Shown here piece by piece: positions 43,007 to 51,581 of a stretch of 64,000 nt of DNA. This DNA is from Dolichospermum planctonicum. Lineage in GTDB: Bacteria; Cyanobacteriota; Cyanobacteriia; Cyanobacteriales; Nostocaceae. The translations under genes were made by a program, and so were the position numbers. The notes under the pieces were generated by a model. That model worked only from the letters and a program-made list of their open reading frames with translations, did not search any database and had not been told where the DNA came from. How positions within the stretch are numbered: position 1 is the stretch's first letter; each line of letters starts with the position of its first letter. Location of the stretch: assembly GCF_005402965.1 (NCBI RefSeq), contig NZ_BJCF01000003.1, positions 62,001 through 126,000 of the forward strand, in the 5' to 3' direction.

Positions 43007-44200
43007 ATGCAAGGAACACAAATCTCTTTTTTACCTAACGAGGATGAGCATAATCCTAGCCAAAAGCAAAAAAAGCCAAAGTTAGGGCGCTATGAGCGTA
43101 TTCAGCGCGAACTAGATCAAGAAAATTCTGATCCATATAAGATATTTACTGATGTTAGTTCCCCAGCAAGTCCATTATCTCAATATACTTTTGTGGATCT
43201 GTTTTGTGGTGCTGGAGGGATCACACAAGGATTATTCCAAGCTGGATTTACACCATTAGCTAGTGTAGAAATTAGTCCAATCGCTTCTGCTACGCACAAA
43301 AAAAATTTCCCACAATGTCATAACTTCTGTGGAGATATTGAACAATTTTCCCCCGAAAATTGGCTGCAAAAAATCGGATCACCTCAAGTTAATATTGTTG
43401 TTGGTGGTCCACCATGTCAAGGATTTTCAGTAGCAGGAAAACGTGATCCAAAAGATCCTCGAAATAGATTATTTTATGAATTCGTGCGTGTTGTTTCCGA
43501 AATACGCCCTTGGTATGTAGTGATGGAAAATGTGCCAGGTATTTTGACAATACAAAAAGGAGATGTAAAGACAGCAATTATTGAAGCTTTTGAATCTATT
43601 GGTTATCCTCATATTTCTGTGGCAATTTTAGAATCTGCTGCTTATGGAGTACCACAAATTCGACCAAGAGCTATTTTTATCGCTAATAGATTTGGGATGC
43701 CTAACCCTTATCCTAAATCTCAATTAAACCGAGAAGAATACAAAGCTATTGAATCAGCAATTTCTGATTTACCAGAATACACACCCATCCCTGAAATTAA
43801 TCACGAGTGGACTAAACATTCACGGGAGTATATGGAACGTCTTGCTCAAGTTCCTCCTGGCGGTTCTTTATATACAAAATATGTTGATGCTTTCAAAAGA
43901 CAATATCCTGGTAAACCGAGTATGACAGTAAAAGAAAATCATGGTGGTACACATATTCACCCTTATTTAAATCGTGTGATTTCTGCTAGGGAAATGGCAA
44001 GATTACAAACATTTCCCGATTCATTTATTTTTGAAGGTAGTATGAAAAAAGCCATGTGGCAAATAGGTAATGCTGTTCCACCACGTTTAGCAGAGTGTAT
44101 TGGTTATGCACTGATTCCTTACTTAAATGATATTGCAATTAACAGAAAACAATTTGCTAATTTACCTCATTTTCATCAACCTGAGATAGTTTTTGGTTAA
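43007..44200 (+). CDS. DNA (cytosine-5) methyltransferase of type II R-M system
   Basis: The protein has 397 residues. All main C5-methylase motifs are visible: FVDLFCGAGGITQGLFQAGF (I), VGGPPCQGFSVAGKRDPKDP (IV, with the catalytic Cys), VMENVPGIL (VI), QIRPRAIFI (VIII) and QIGNAVPPRLAECIG (X). A 55-residue N-terminal lead is rich in charged residues. Its 3' end overlaps the convergent restriction endonuclease gene by 44 bases. It methylates the recognition site to protect against the partner enzyme; the site is not predictable here. An operator-like site lies just upstream. Confidence 0.9.
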   Translation: MQGTQISFLPNEDEHNPSQKQKKPKLGRYERIQRELDQENSDPYKIFTDVSSPASPLSQYTFVDLFCGAGGITQGLFQAGFTPLASVEISPIASATHKKNFPQCHNFCGDIEQFSPENWLQKIGSPQVNIVVGGPPCQGFSVAGKRDPKDPRNRLFYEFVRVVSEIRPWYVVMENVPGILTIQKGDVKTAIIEAFESIGYPHISVAILESAAYGVPQIRPRAIFIANRFGMPNPYPKSQLNREEYKAIESAISDLPEYTPIPEINHEWTKHSREYMERLAQVPPGGSLYTKYVDAFKRQYPGKPSMTVKENHGGTHIHPYLNRVISAREMARLQTFPDSFIFEGSMKKAMWQIGNAVPPRLAECIGYALIPYLNDIAINRKQFANLPHFHQPEIVFG

Positions 44201-44897
44201 GTGCATTACGCCAAGTTTCAAAATCATACCAACCACAGCCAATACAACCTTCCTCAGCTTCATCACCTCGCTGATGTTGGGAAGGCCAATCTTCACCTGA
44301 TTGATACCAGAATTTAATGCCAAAAGGTGTACCGCGTTTACCAGTTTTAATACAACGTTCACAACTTCTCGATTTTAAAAGATTATGATTTCCAGAAGCA
44401 TCTTTCTTGAGTAATTGAAATTTTTTCCTGATTTCGGTTTCACTCATAGAGGTTAAATGTGGAGCTTCACTTTTTCCCCAACGTTCCATAGGAAATCTAT
44501 GATCAATAACTAACTCATGCTTCTCTCTTTGTCTCTGTTCTATTACATCTGTATATGAATAAACCTGGAGAATTCTTTGAACTAAAGAAGCTGGTATATT
44601 AGAAACTGAATTAGCTGATTTTATCTCTCCTGTCCAGCAATCTCCTAACCGTATTTGTTGACAAGTTGGACAAAAATTCTTTTTTGTTTCAATGACAAGA
44701 CCAGGACGACTCCTTGTCCCGCGTTGTAGTCCTTGAATACCTCCACCACCAGCATACTGAGTTGATCCAATATTTTTTCCTTCGCACTCCCTGCAATGCC
44801 ATTTTTGATCTGATAAAAGATTAAAGACTTGTAATTGAGTTGATCCTTGTCGAAATTGGCCTTTAATTGTTTCGACTAAATTTTGTTGGTTTGTCAC
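44157..44897 (-). CDS. HNH-type restriction endonuclease with zinc-finger motifs
   Basis: The protein has 246 residues, starting at a GTG that overlaps the upstream controller gene stop (TAGTG). Cysteine pairs CRECEG, CPTCQQ, CERC and GCIGC suggest structural zinc sites. The central VIDHRFPMERWGKSE has an HNH-like core, and NHNLLKSRSC may give the later metal-binding residues. Its position, convergent with the methyltransferase and directly behind a controller gene, identifies it as the endonuclease. The exact subfamily is not recognised. Confidence 0.72.
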   Translation of the reverse strand: MTNQQNLVETIKGQFRQGSTQLQVFNLLSDQKWHCRECEGKNIGSTQYAGGGGIQGLQRGTRSRPGLVIETKKNFCPTCQQIRLGDCWTGEIKSANSVSNIPASLVQRILQVYSYTDVIEQRQREKHELVIDHRFPMERWGKSEAPHLTSMSETEIRKKFQLLKKDASGNHNLLKSRSCERCIKTGKRGTPFGIKFWYQSGEDWPSQHQRGDEAEEGCIGCGWYDFETWRNALNQKLSQVDENEVN

Positions 44898-45142
44898 TAT
44901 ATTTTATCAGCTTCGATTTCTAAATTTGTTAAAAGAGTAGAAACACTAATACCTAAGCCATCTGCAAGACTGACAAGAGCAGTGAGGGAAGGATTTCTGA
45001 CTCCACGTTCCACACCAGAAATGTATGTGCGGTCTAAGTTAGCGCGTAGTCCTAACTCCTCTTGTGAAATTCCTAACTCCGTTCTACGTTGTCTGACCAG
45101 ATAACCTAAAGCATCAAGAATTTTTTGTTTTGATTCATTCAT
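44897..45142 (-). CDS. Controller (C) protein of R-M system, XRE family
   Basis: The protein has 81 residues with a helix-turn-helix at about residues 14-65: RQRRTELGISQEELGLRANL followed by DRTYISGVERGVRNPSLTAL. It is the size and family of C proteins, which activate their own gene and the endonuclease gene and so delay restriction after entry into a cell. The stop overlaps the endonuclease start by one base, so the two are translationally coupled. Operator-like repeats lie 13-43 bases upstream of its start. Confidence 0.85.
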   Translation of the reverse strand: MNESKQKILDALGYLVRQRRTELGISQEELGLRANLDRTYISGVERGVRNPSLTALVSLADGLGISVSTLLTNLEIEADKI

Positions 45143-45154
45143 GTACTGATTATG

Positions 45155-45185
45155 AGTCTTTATGGACGATCAGTCTACGGACGAT
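45155..45185. promoter_or_regulatory. Candidate C-box operators of the controller gene
   Basis: Two similar elements, AGTCTTTATGGACGAT (45155-45170) and AGTCTACGGACGAT (45172-45185), each with GTC...GAC dyad character. Their overlap gives GAC-GATC-AGTC at 45165-45175, matching GAC-ATAT-AGTC before the methyltransferase. They are well placed for C-protein binding. Confidence 0.45.
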
Positions 45186-45385
45186 GTGTCACATTAGAGG
45201 ATATGATCTATCAAATGAAGTACAAAATTATCTGCGTCCATCTGCGTTCGATTGTTACTGCTTGTACCCTTAGAGGAAATTACGGAAGAAGTGAAAATTG
45301 TCCGTTCTCAAATTTATGCCAGAAAACAACAAATATCTACCTATGTGTTATAATTTTTCTAGTCTGTGTTAACAGGAGGATCATC

Positions 45386-45622
45386 ATGAGCTTAGTCATT
45401 TCCGAAGATATTGTCCAAGCCAGTGGATTATCAGAAAAAGAATTAGTTTTAGAATTGATTATTTTATTCTTTGAAAGAAAAAAAATTAGTATCGTTAAAG
45501 CATCCCAACTGGCTAAAATGCCTTTACTGCAATTTCAGAATGAATTAGCTCTCAGAAACATTAATATTCATTATGATGAAACTGATTTAGATGTTGATTT
45601 AAAAAACTTTGCTATAATATAA
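45386..45622 (+). CDS. UPF0175 family antitoxin-like protein
   Basis: The protein has 78 residues from ATG 45386, which is preceded by AGGAGG; longer frames upstream start without a ribosome site. It matches the UPF0175 family: SGLSEKELVLELIILFFERK, then ISIVKASQLAKMPLLQFQNE and NIHYDETDLDVDLKNF. These are usually antitoxins paired with a PIN-like (DUF3368) toxin, but here a second antitoxin-like gene follows instead. The region just before it (45190-45370) holds a possible gene relic ending LEEITEEVKIVRSQIYARKQ. Confidence 0.72.
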   Translation: MSLVISEDIVQASGLSEKELVLELIILFFERKKISIVKASQLAKMPLLQFQNELALRNINIHYDETDLDVDLKNFAII

Positions 45623-45652
45623 TAACTATATCAAATAAAAATAACTGAAATC

Positions 45653-45868
45653 ATGAAAAAAATAGAAATTGAACTTGATCAAGAAACTTTTGAGAAAATA
45701 GAACAATTGACACAAACACATCATTGTGAAGTTGCCGACTTAATCAAAGCAATGATTGAGCAATTAACCAAACCAGAAATTATCAATAATTCATTTATTG
45801 GTGAATGGTCTAATGATGCTGAATTAGTAGATAAAATGGTTGAAGATATTTTACACCATAGAAGTTAA
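45653..45868 (+). CDS. Putative antitoxin (VapB/CopG-like)
   Basis: The protein has 71 residues. The N-terminal IEIELDQETFEKIEQLTQTH, then EVADLIKAMIEQL, looks like a ribbon-helix-helix DNA-binding part, followed by an acidic tail (NDAELVDKMVEDILHH) suited to bind a toxin. It lies 17 bases upstream of a PIN toxin gene and should be its antitoxin. Confidence 0.65.
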   Translation: MKKIEIELDQETFEKIEQLTQTHHCEVADLIKAMIEQLTKPEIINNSFIGEWSNDAELVDKMVEDILHHRS

Positions 45869-45885
45869 TCAAAAATAATTGAGTT

Positions 45886-46305
45886 GTGAGAAAATCTTTA
45901 ATTGATACAGATATTACTTCAGAAATCCGTAAAGGTAAAAATCCTAAAATAAATGCCAATGCTATTGCATATAGAGCAATATGGAAACATTATACAATTT
46001 CTGTAATTACTGTTTCCGAAATTGTTAAGGGATGGAGAAAATTAAATCGTCATGATCGCATTCAAGAATTTTTAGCAGATTTATCTCAAATCGAAATCCT
46101 ACATTTAGACCAAAAAAGTGCAGAACTTTCAGGATTGATTCATGCTGATTTAGAAAGCACTGGACAACCAATAGGATTAGCAGATGTATTAATAGCTTCT
46201 ATCGCTATCCAAAACAATTTAATTTTAGTCACAGGTAATACTAAGCATTATCAGAAAATTCAAGCATTAGGTTATCCTTTAATCATAGATAATTGGCGAG
46301 AATGA
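45886..46305 (+). CDS. PIN-domain toxin, VapC family (GTG start)
   Basis: The protein has 139 residues, starting at a GTG. PIN features: SLIDTDITSEIRKG, ISVITVSEIVKGWRKL, IGLADVLIASIAIQ and LVTGNTKHYQKIQALGY. It is a typical VapC-like RNase toxin of a type II toxin-antitoxin pair with the 71-residue gene before it. It is only about 30% similar by eye to the other VapC at 42066 and is not a duplicate. Confidence 0.78.
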   Translation: MRKSLIDTDITSEIRKGKNPKINANAIAYRAIWKHYTISVITVSEIVKGWRKLNRHDRIQEFLADLSQIEILHLDQKSAELSGLIHADLESTGQPIGLADVLIASIAIQNNLILVTGNTKHYQKIQALGYPLIIDNWRE

Positions 46306-46372
46306 AAATTTGTGATTGATTATTTGATAATAGGTAACAGGTAAAAACCAATTACCCATTACCAATTACCAA

Positions 46373-49300
46373 TTACCTATTAGCCAAATATTGATACATC
46401 TCCCATCTAGCATTAACTTCTGCTTGCGCTTGTTCTAGCAACAATTTCGCCACCTCCGGTTTACTCTTCGTCAACATTTTAAAGCGGTTCTCCTGATACA
46501 TGGATTTTTCTACTGACTCAGAAGGCGCTTTCATATCCAATTGTAGGGGATTTTTACCCTGGTCTTGTAATGCCGGATTATAGCGATATAATAACCATCT
46601 TCCTGAGTCTACTAAAGCCTTTTGTTGTTGTAAACCAGTGGTCATATCAATCCCGTGAGCAATACAATGACTATAGGCAATTATGATTGATGGACCATCA
46701 AAAGCTTCCGCTTCTAAAAATGCTTTGAGTGTATGTTCATCTCGCGCACCTAAAGCGACGCTGGCAACATAAACATTACCATAAGTCATGGCCATTAAAC
46801 CTAAATCTTTCTTGGGTGCAGGTTTACCTCCAGTCGCATATTTAGCTACTGCGGCTTTGGGAGTAGCTTTAGAAGATTGTCCTCCGGTATTAGAATAAAC
46901 TTCTGTGTCCATGACCAAAATATTCACATTGCGACCTGTGGAAATTATATGATCAATTCCTCCAAAATCTATATCATAGGCCCAACCATCACCCCCAACT
47001 ATCCACACACTTTTCTTAACTAAATAATCAGCTAAGGATTGGAGATTTTGGATTTTGGATTTTAGATTGGCTTCTGTTGTGGTTTCGGAAAGTTGTGCTA
47101 ATTTGTGTTTGAGGATGACAATTCTTTCCCGCTGGTCCCAAATATCAGCTTCGGTTTTTTGTTCCATTTTAAGAATGGCATTAACTAAATTATCGCCAAT
47201 TTCATTACTTAATTGTGATAATAATTCTGCTGCAAATTCTGCTTGTTTGTCTATGGATAAACGATAACCAAAACCAAATTCGGCGTTATCTTCAAATAAA
47301 CTATTAGACCAAGCCGGACCTCTTCCGTCTGCGTTTTGACTCCAGGGAGTTGTGGGTAAATTTCCTCCATAAATGGAAGAACAACCGGTGGCGTTGGCAA
47401 TGAGTGAGCGATCGCCAAATAATTGTGTTAATAATTTAAGGTAGGGGGTTTCTCCACAACCAGCACAAGCACCAGAAAACTCAAACAATGGTTCTTGTAA
47501 TTGTTGTTGTCGAATTTGGTTTACTTTCAAAGTTTTCCGGTCAGGATTTGGTAAACTCAAAAAGAAATGCCAATTTTCTCGTTCTTGTTCCCGCAAGGGT
47601 AATTGTGGACTCATGTTAATGGCCTTGCGGGTGGGTTCGGCTTTGTTTTTGGCAGGACACACGCTAACACAAATTTCGCAGCCTGTACAGTCTTCTGGGG
47701 CTACCTGAATAGTGAATTTCTGGTTAGCAAAACTCTTATCTTTGGCGTTAGTTGATTTAAAAGTTGTCGGTGCTTTGACTAATTCACTAGCTGGATAGGC
47801 TTTAGCGCGAATAGCCGCGTGGGGACAAACCATCACACATTTACCACACTGAACGCAGACATCACTATCCCAAACTGGTATTTCTGCCGCCACGTTGCGT
47901 TTTTCCCATTTTGCAGTCCCACTGGGAAAAGTTCCGTCAGCGGGTAAAGCACTCACAGGTAAATCATCACCTTCCCAGACCATAATTTTACTGAGAACAT
48001 TCTCAACAAATTTGGGTTTGGTAATTGCTAATTGGCAATTTTCTTTATTACCTATTTGTACGAGAGGAATTTCGATTTCATGGAGATTTTCTAGGGTGTT
48101 GTCTACAGCTTTTAAATTCTTCTGGACAACTTCCACACCTTTTTTGCCATAAGTTTTCTCTATGGACTGTTTGATTTTAGCAATTGCTTCTTTTTCTGGC
48201 AATACTCCCGCCAAAGCAAAGAAACAGACCTGCATAATAGTGTTAATTCTATGCCCCATACCACTATTTTTCGCCACTTGACTGGCATTAATAGTGTAAA
48301 CTTTGAGATTTTTGGCGAGAATTTGCTGTTTTACTTTCAAGGGAAGATTTTCCCAAACTGTATCTACATCATAAGGACTATTTAACAATAAAATCGCCCC
48401 TGGTGCAGCAGCTTTTAAAATATCAATACTTTCCACAAATCCCCAATGGTGACAACCGATAAAATTAGCCTTGTCTATGAGATAGGTTGAACGAATTTTT
48501 TCAGGTCCGAAACGCAGGTGAGAAACTGTCATTGAACCGGATTTTTTGGAATCATAAACAAAGTAACCTTGGGCGTTATTTTCTGTACCTTCACCGATGA
48601 TTTTGATGGAGTTCTTATTTGCACCCACTGTACCATCTGAACCCAGACCATAAAACATTGCCCGAACTACATGATCCGGTTCTGTAGAGAAATTAAAGTC
48701 AAAATTTAAAGAGGTGAAACTAACATCATCATTAATCCCAATTGTAAAATGATTCTTGGGTTTAATTTGGCTAAGATTATCAAAAACACTCTTAACCATT
48801 GCGGGAGTAAATTCTTTAGAAGAAAGTCCATATCTCCCCCCAACAATTTTTGGAAATGTAGTTTTTTTCCAGCCTTCATAAATAGCTGTCACCACATCTA
48901 AATATAATGGTTCTCCTGCACTGCCGGCTTCTTTAGTTCTATCCAAAACTGCAATGGATTTGACACTATTGGGTAATGCTTCTATGAATCTTGCCACATC
49001 AAATGGGCGGAAAAGTCGCACTTTAATAACTCCAACTTTTTCCCCTGCGTTGTTGAGATAATCTACAGTTTCATGGACAGTTTCACAACCAGAACCCATG
49101 ATCACAATTACTCTTTCTGCGTCTGCTACACCATGATATTCATAGAGTTTGTAATATCTACCTGTGCGTTTGCCAAATTTATCCATGATCTTTTCAACAA
49201 TATCGGCACAAACATGATAATAAGGGTTTGCACCTTCACGAGATTGAAAGTAAACATCGGGATTTTGGGCTGTTCCTCGTAATACTGGTTTATCTGGAGT

Positions 49301-49924
49301 TAAGCAGCGTTGACGATGGTTAGATATTAATTCTATAGGTATAAATTCCCGGAGATCTTCATCTGATAATAACTCAACTTTCTGCACTTCATGGGAAGTT
49401 CTAAACCCATCAAAAAAGTGCAAAAATGGCACTCTTGTTTCTAAAGTCGCAGCATGAGAAATTAAGGCAAAATCATGACTTTCCTGGACAGAAGCCGAAC
49501 ACAAAAAAGCGAAACCAGTCGCCCTAGCAGCCATAACATCACTATGATCACCGAAAATAGATAACGCATGGGTAGCTAAGGAACGGGCAGAAACATGAAG
49601 GACAAAACTAGTTAATTCTCCGGCAATTTTGTACAAGTTAGGAATCATTAATAATAATCCCTGGGAAGCGGTGAAGGTTGTACTTAATGCCCCCGTTTGT
49701 AATGCCCCATGGACAGCAGCAGCAGCCCCTCCTTCGCTTTGCATTTGGGTGACGCTGGGAACTGTACCCCAAAGATTTGGTTTATTTTCCGACATCCAAC
49801 TATCAGCCCATTCACCCATATTTGAAGATGGGGTGATAGGATAAATAGCGATAACTTCGTTTAATTTGTAGGCTACACGGGCAACGGCTTCGTTACCATC
49901 AATTGTGGCATAAGATTTGTTCAT
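46373..49924 (-). CDS. nifJ: Pyruvate:ferredoxin (flavodoxin) oxidoreductase
   Basis: The protein has 1183 residues from ATG 49924, which follows AGGAAG; the longer frame to 49990 lacks a ribosome site and the extra residues are unlike the family. N-terminal YPITPSSNMGEWADSW and SQGLLLMIPNLYKIAGEL are pyruvate-binding motifs. Two 4Fe-4S sites are at CVQCGKCVMVCP and CTGCEICVSVCP. The thiamine diphosphate part is near GDGWAYDIDFGGIDH, with MDTEVYSNTGGQSSKATPKA. The enzyme decarboxylates pyruvate to acetyl-CoA and reduces ferredoxin or flavodoxin, and in cyanobacteria feeds electrons under dark, anoxic or iron-limited conditions. It is a single gene. Confidence 0.93.
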   Translation of the reverse strand: MNKSYATIDGNEAVARVAYKLNEVIAIYPITPSSNMGEWADSWMSENKPNLWGTVPSVTQMQSEGGAAAAVHGALQTGALSTTFTASQGLLLMIPNLYKIAGELTSFVLHVSARSLATHALSIFGDHSDVMAARATGFAFLCSASVQESHDFALISHAATLETRVPFLHFFDGFRTSHEVQKVELLSDEDLREFIPIELISNHRQRCLTPDKPVLRGTAQNPDVYFQSREGANPYYHVCADIVEKIMDKFGKRTGRYYKLYEYHGVADAERVIVIMGSGCETVHETVDYLNNAGEKVGVIKVRLFRPFDVARFIEALPNSVKSIAVLDRTKEAGSAGEPLYLDVVTAIYEGWKKTTFPKIVGGRYGLSSKEFTPAMVKSVFDNLSQIKPKNHFTIGINDDVSFTSLNFDFNFSTEPDHVVRAMFYGLGSDGTVGANKNSIKIIGEGTENNAQGYFVYDSKKSGSMTVSHLRFGPEKIRSTYLIDKANFIGCHHWGFVESIDILKAAAPGAILLLNSPYDVDTVWENLPLKVKQQILAKNLKVYTINASQVAKNSGMGHRINTIMQVCFFALAGVLPEKEAIAKIKQSIEKTYGKKGVEVVQKNLKAVDNTLENLHEIEIPLVQIGNKENCQLAITKPKFVENVLSKIMVWEGDDLPVSALPADGTFPSGTAKWEKRNVAAEIPVWDSDVCVQCGKCVMVCPHAAIRAKAYPASELVKAPTTFKSTNAKDKSFANQKFTIQVAPEDCTGCEICVSVCPAKNKAEPTRKAINMSPQLPLREQERENWHFFLSLPNPDRKTLKVNQIRQQQLQEPLFEFSGACAGCGETPYLKLLTQLFGDRSLIANATGCSSIYGGNLPTTPWSQNADGRGPAWSNSLFEDNAEFGFGYRLSIDKQAEFAAELLSQLSNEIGDNLVNAILKMEQKTEADIWDQRERIVILKHKLAQLSETTTEANLKSKIQNLQSLADYLVKKSVWIVGGDGWAYDIDFGGIDHIISTGRNVNILVMDTEVYSNTGGQSSKATPKAAVAKYATGGKPAPKKDLGLMAMTYGNVYVASVALGARDEHTLKAFLEAEAFDGPSIIIAYSHCIAHGIDMTTGLQQQKALVDSGRWLLYRYNPALQDQGKNPLQLDMKAPSESVEKSMYQENRFKMLTKSKPEVAKLLLEQAQAEVNARWEMYQYLANR

Positions 49925-49990
49925 GATTTTTCTTCCTGAGTCTTTTGTGGTTGTTTCAACTGTATGCAGAGAAACCAAAAAGATAAGCAT

Positions 49991-50364
49991 TAGAAATAGC
50001 TAGAGTCAGGAAGTTAATTTGTCAGATATATTACATTTTTATTAATTATTAATTATTAGTTATTAGTTATTCTGACTTCTAGCCAATATTTTGATTATAG
50101 CAGATGGTAAATATACTATTACTATTAATATTAATGTTGTACTCAATATTTATCATCTTTGATTGATCAAAGTTTGATGATTTTCATGGGGTAGAGGTGC
50201 GGGAGTTTTTTTCGTTGCCATTTTATTCTAAATTGGCCTATTTCCTGATCAGGAGTTGAGAATGAAGCATGAAGCCTGTTCCCTGCTAGATCAAGTTTTC
50301 TATATCCTGAATCCTGACAATTAGATTAAAATAAGGTGTCAATGAAGACACCTTAGCCAACTTT
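49991..50364. other. Intergenic region upstream of nifJ / downstream of terB
   Basis: AT-rich, with a short tandem tract of ATTATTAATTATTAGTTATT type near 50041-50070 and no gene. An AAGGTGTC...GACACCTT inverted repeat lies near 50333-50354, directly after the terB-like stop, and may be a terminator. Confidence 0.5.
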
Positions 50365-50811
50365 TTAACCCTTATTCTTAATCAACATCACATCAATAAT
50401 TTTAATTGCTGTTTCTTCGGAAATTTCTAAGAGTTGAAACAAATCATTCAATAGTTTTTGTTCTTCTTCTGTGACTTCACCATCAGCTAAAACAATATCA
50501 GTGGCGATCGCAAAAGCTGTTTCTGTGAGATCATGAGGTAGGGCAGCAATAGCAGCATTCAACAAAGCATCCAAACCTTCCCTCTGCATGATACTGAGAA
50601 GTTTATCAAACATTTTTCGCATCACATCACCGGGATAGCTTCTAAATAGCTGCATCCGTCCTAAAATTGTGCTGAGTGCTTGGGCTTCTGTATCGCTGAT
50701 ATATCCATCAGATGCAACTGCAATCAGAGCGATTGCTGCAAAAGCTTCCGCAGGACCTAATGTGCTGGAGGCTTTTTTGGTACTACCAGCAATTCTATCA
50801 AATAAACCCAT
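50365..50811 (-). CDS. TerB family tellurite resistance-like protein
   Basis: The protein has 148 residues. It has the helical TerB fold with a repeated acidic pattern: LIAVASDGYISDTEAQAL and, later, DIVLADGEVTEEEQKLLNDL, whose aspartates and glutamates may bind metal. It begins MGLFDRIAGSTKKAS, a common start for cyanobacterial TerB proteins. The molecular role is not established; despite the name, many such proteins have no link to tellurite. Confidence 0.8.
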   Translation of the reverse strand: MGLFDRIAGSTKKASSTLGPAEAFAAIALIAVASDGYISDTEAQALSTILGRMQLFRSYPGDVMRKMFDKLLSIMQREGLDALLNAAIAALPHDLTETAFAIATDIVLADGEVTEEEQKLLNDLFQLLEISEETAIKIIDVMLIKNKG

Positions 50812-51235
50812 AATTTCACCCTCCTGACAAAGGTTATAAGTCTATTTATTAATTTAACACCTATAGATCAGTATATGGGGTATTTTACAGTAAATAAAGT
50901 TTTGTAATTGAACGTTATTTAGTGCGTAAGCGTTGCGCTCCGCAGGAATCGCTGATCTTGTCGGTTGGGTTGAGGTAAAGAAACTTGAATTTGTTGGGTT
51001 AAACGAAGTGAAACCCAAGCTACACTTTATTCTGTTTGATCCCCAAATAGCCTATATTCATTCTTTGTTGATCACAGTGTCTTATTTTAGTGCTTGTTGT
51101 TACAAAATTATGACAGTGGGGATTTCCTCACCTCTTTGCTGGGTATGCACACCAAAAAACAATTTGCAAGCTTTGTTAATAATCTGTTATATTTATTTAC
51201 ATAAGGTTACAAAAAGTAAAAACCGAGGTTCTCAA
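50812..51235. other. Intergenic region between terB-like gene and psb35-like gene
   Basis: No gene is seen. It holds a GCGTAAGCGTTGCGCTCCGC hairpin (50933) and a GTTGGGTT...AAACCCAAG inverted pair (50962-51019). The divergent promoters of terB and the downstream gene should lie here. A long frame that begins at 50933 reads through these hairpins and is rejected. Confidence 0.5.
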
Positions 51236-51463
51236 ATGACTATTTTAATCTCTCTATTGGTTGTTGGTTGGGTAGCAGCTTCCGTTATTGGTTCTTTAGC
51301 ATACTTCATGGGTGAACAAAGCAAGCCCATTCACGAACGTAATTGGGCTTCTGATAAGTTTGAAGCTTTAGCTAAATCTATTACTGGCTTAGATACAGAC
51401 TATACTCAACGCACTCCAGCCTATGCCATAGATGCTTACAACAGCCGTAACTTACCTCAATAG
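51236..51463 (+). CDS. psb35: Psb35-like small photosystem II-associated membrane protein
   Basis: The protein has 75 residues from ATG 51236, preceded by CCGAGG. One transmembrane helix (ILISLLVVGWVAASVIGSLA) is followed by FMGEQSKPIHERNWASDKFE, a tail with AYAIDAYNSRNLPQ. It looks like the cyanobacterial protein described as Psb35 (Ssl2148 in Synechocystis), which is linked to CP47 and high-light-inducible proteins; I identify it from memory of that sequence, so the symbol is tentative. A strong terminator follows 36 bases after the stop. Confidence 0.6.
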   Translation: MTILISLLVVGWVAASVIGSLAYFMGEQSKPIHERNWASDKFEALAKSITGLDTDYTQRTPAYAIDAYNSRNLPQ

Positions 51464-51499
51464 TATTTAATGGCAGCTTGACAAGATGTGTATAAAAAT

Positions 51500-51527
51500 A
51501 ACCCCCAGGATTATAACTGGGGGTTTT
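51500..51527 (+). terminator. Rho-independent terminator, possibly bidirectional
   Basis: AACCCCCAG / CTGGGGGTT stem with a 9-base loop, followed by TTTT and TTTT a few bases further. It separates the psb35-like gene from the convergent GH57 gene. Confidence 0.8.
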
Positions 51528-51581
51528 GCTTTTCTAGGCATAGACCCGACATGAAGAAAAAGTCGAGGATCTACGACTCCA

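Noticed and set aside
50933-51235. Long N-terminal extension of the psb35-like frame
   Set aside because: It passes through hairpin repeats, and the internal ATG 51236 has a ribosome site and a family-like start.
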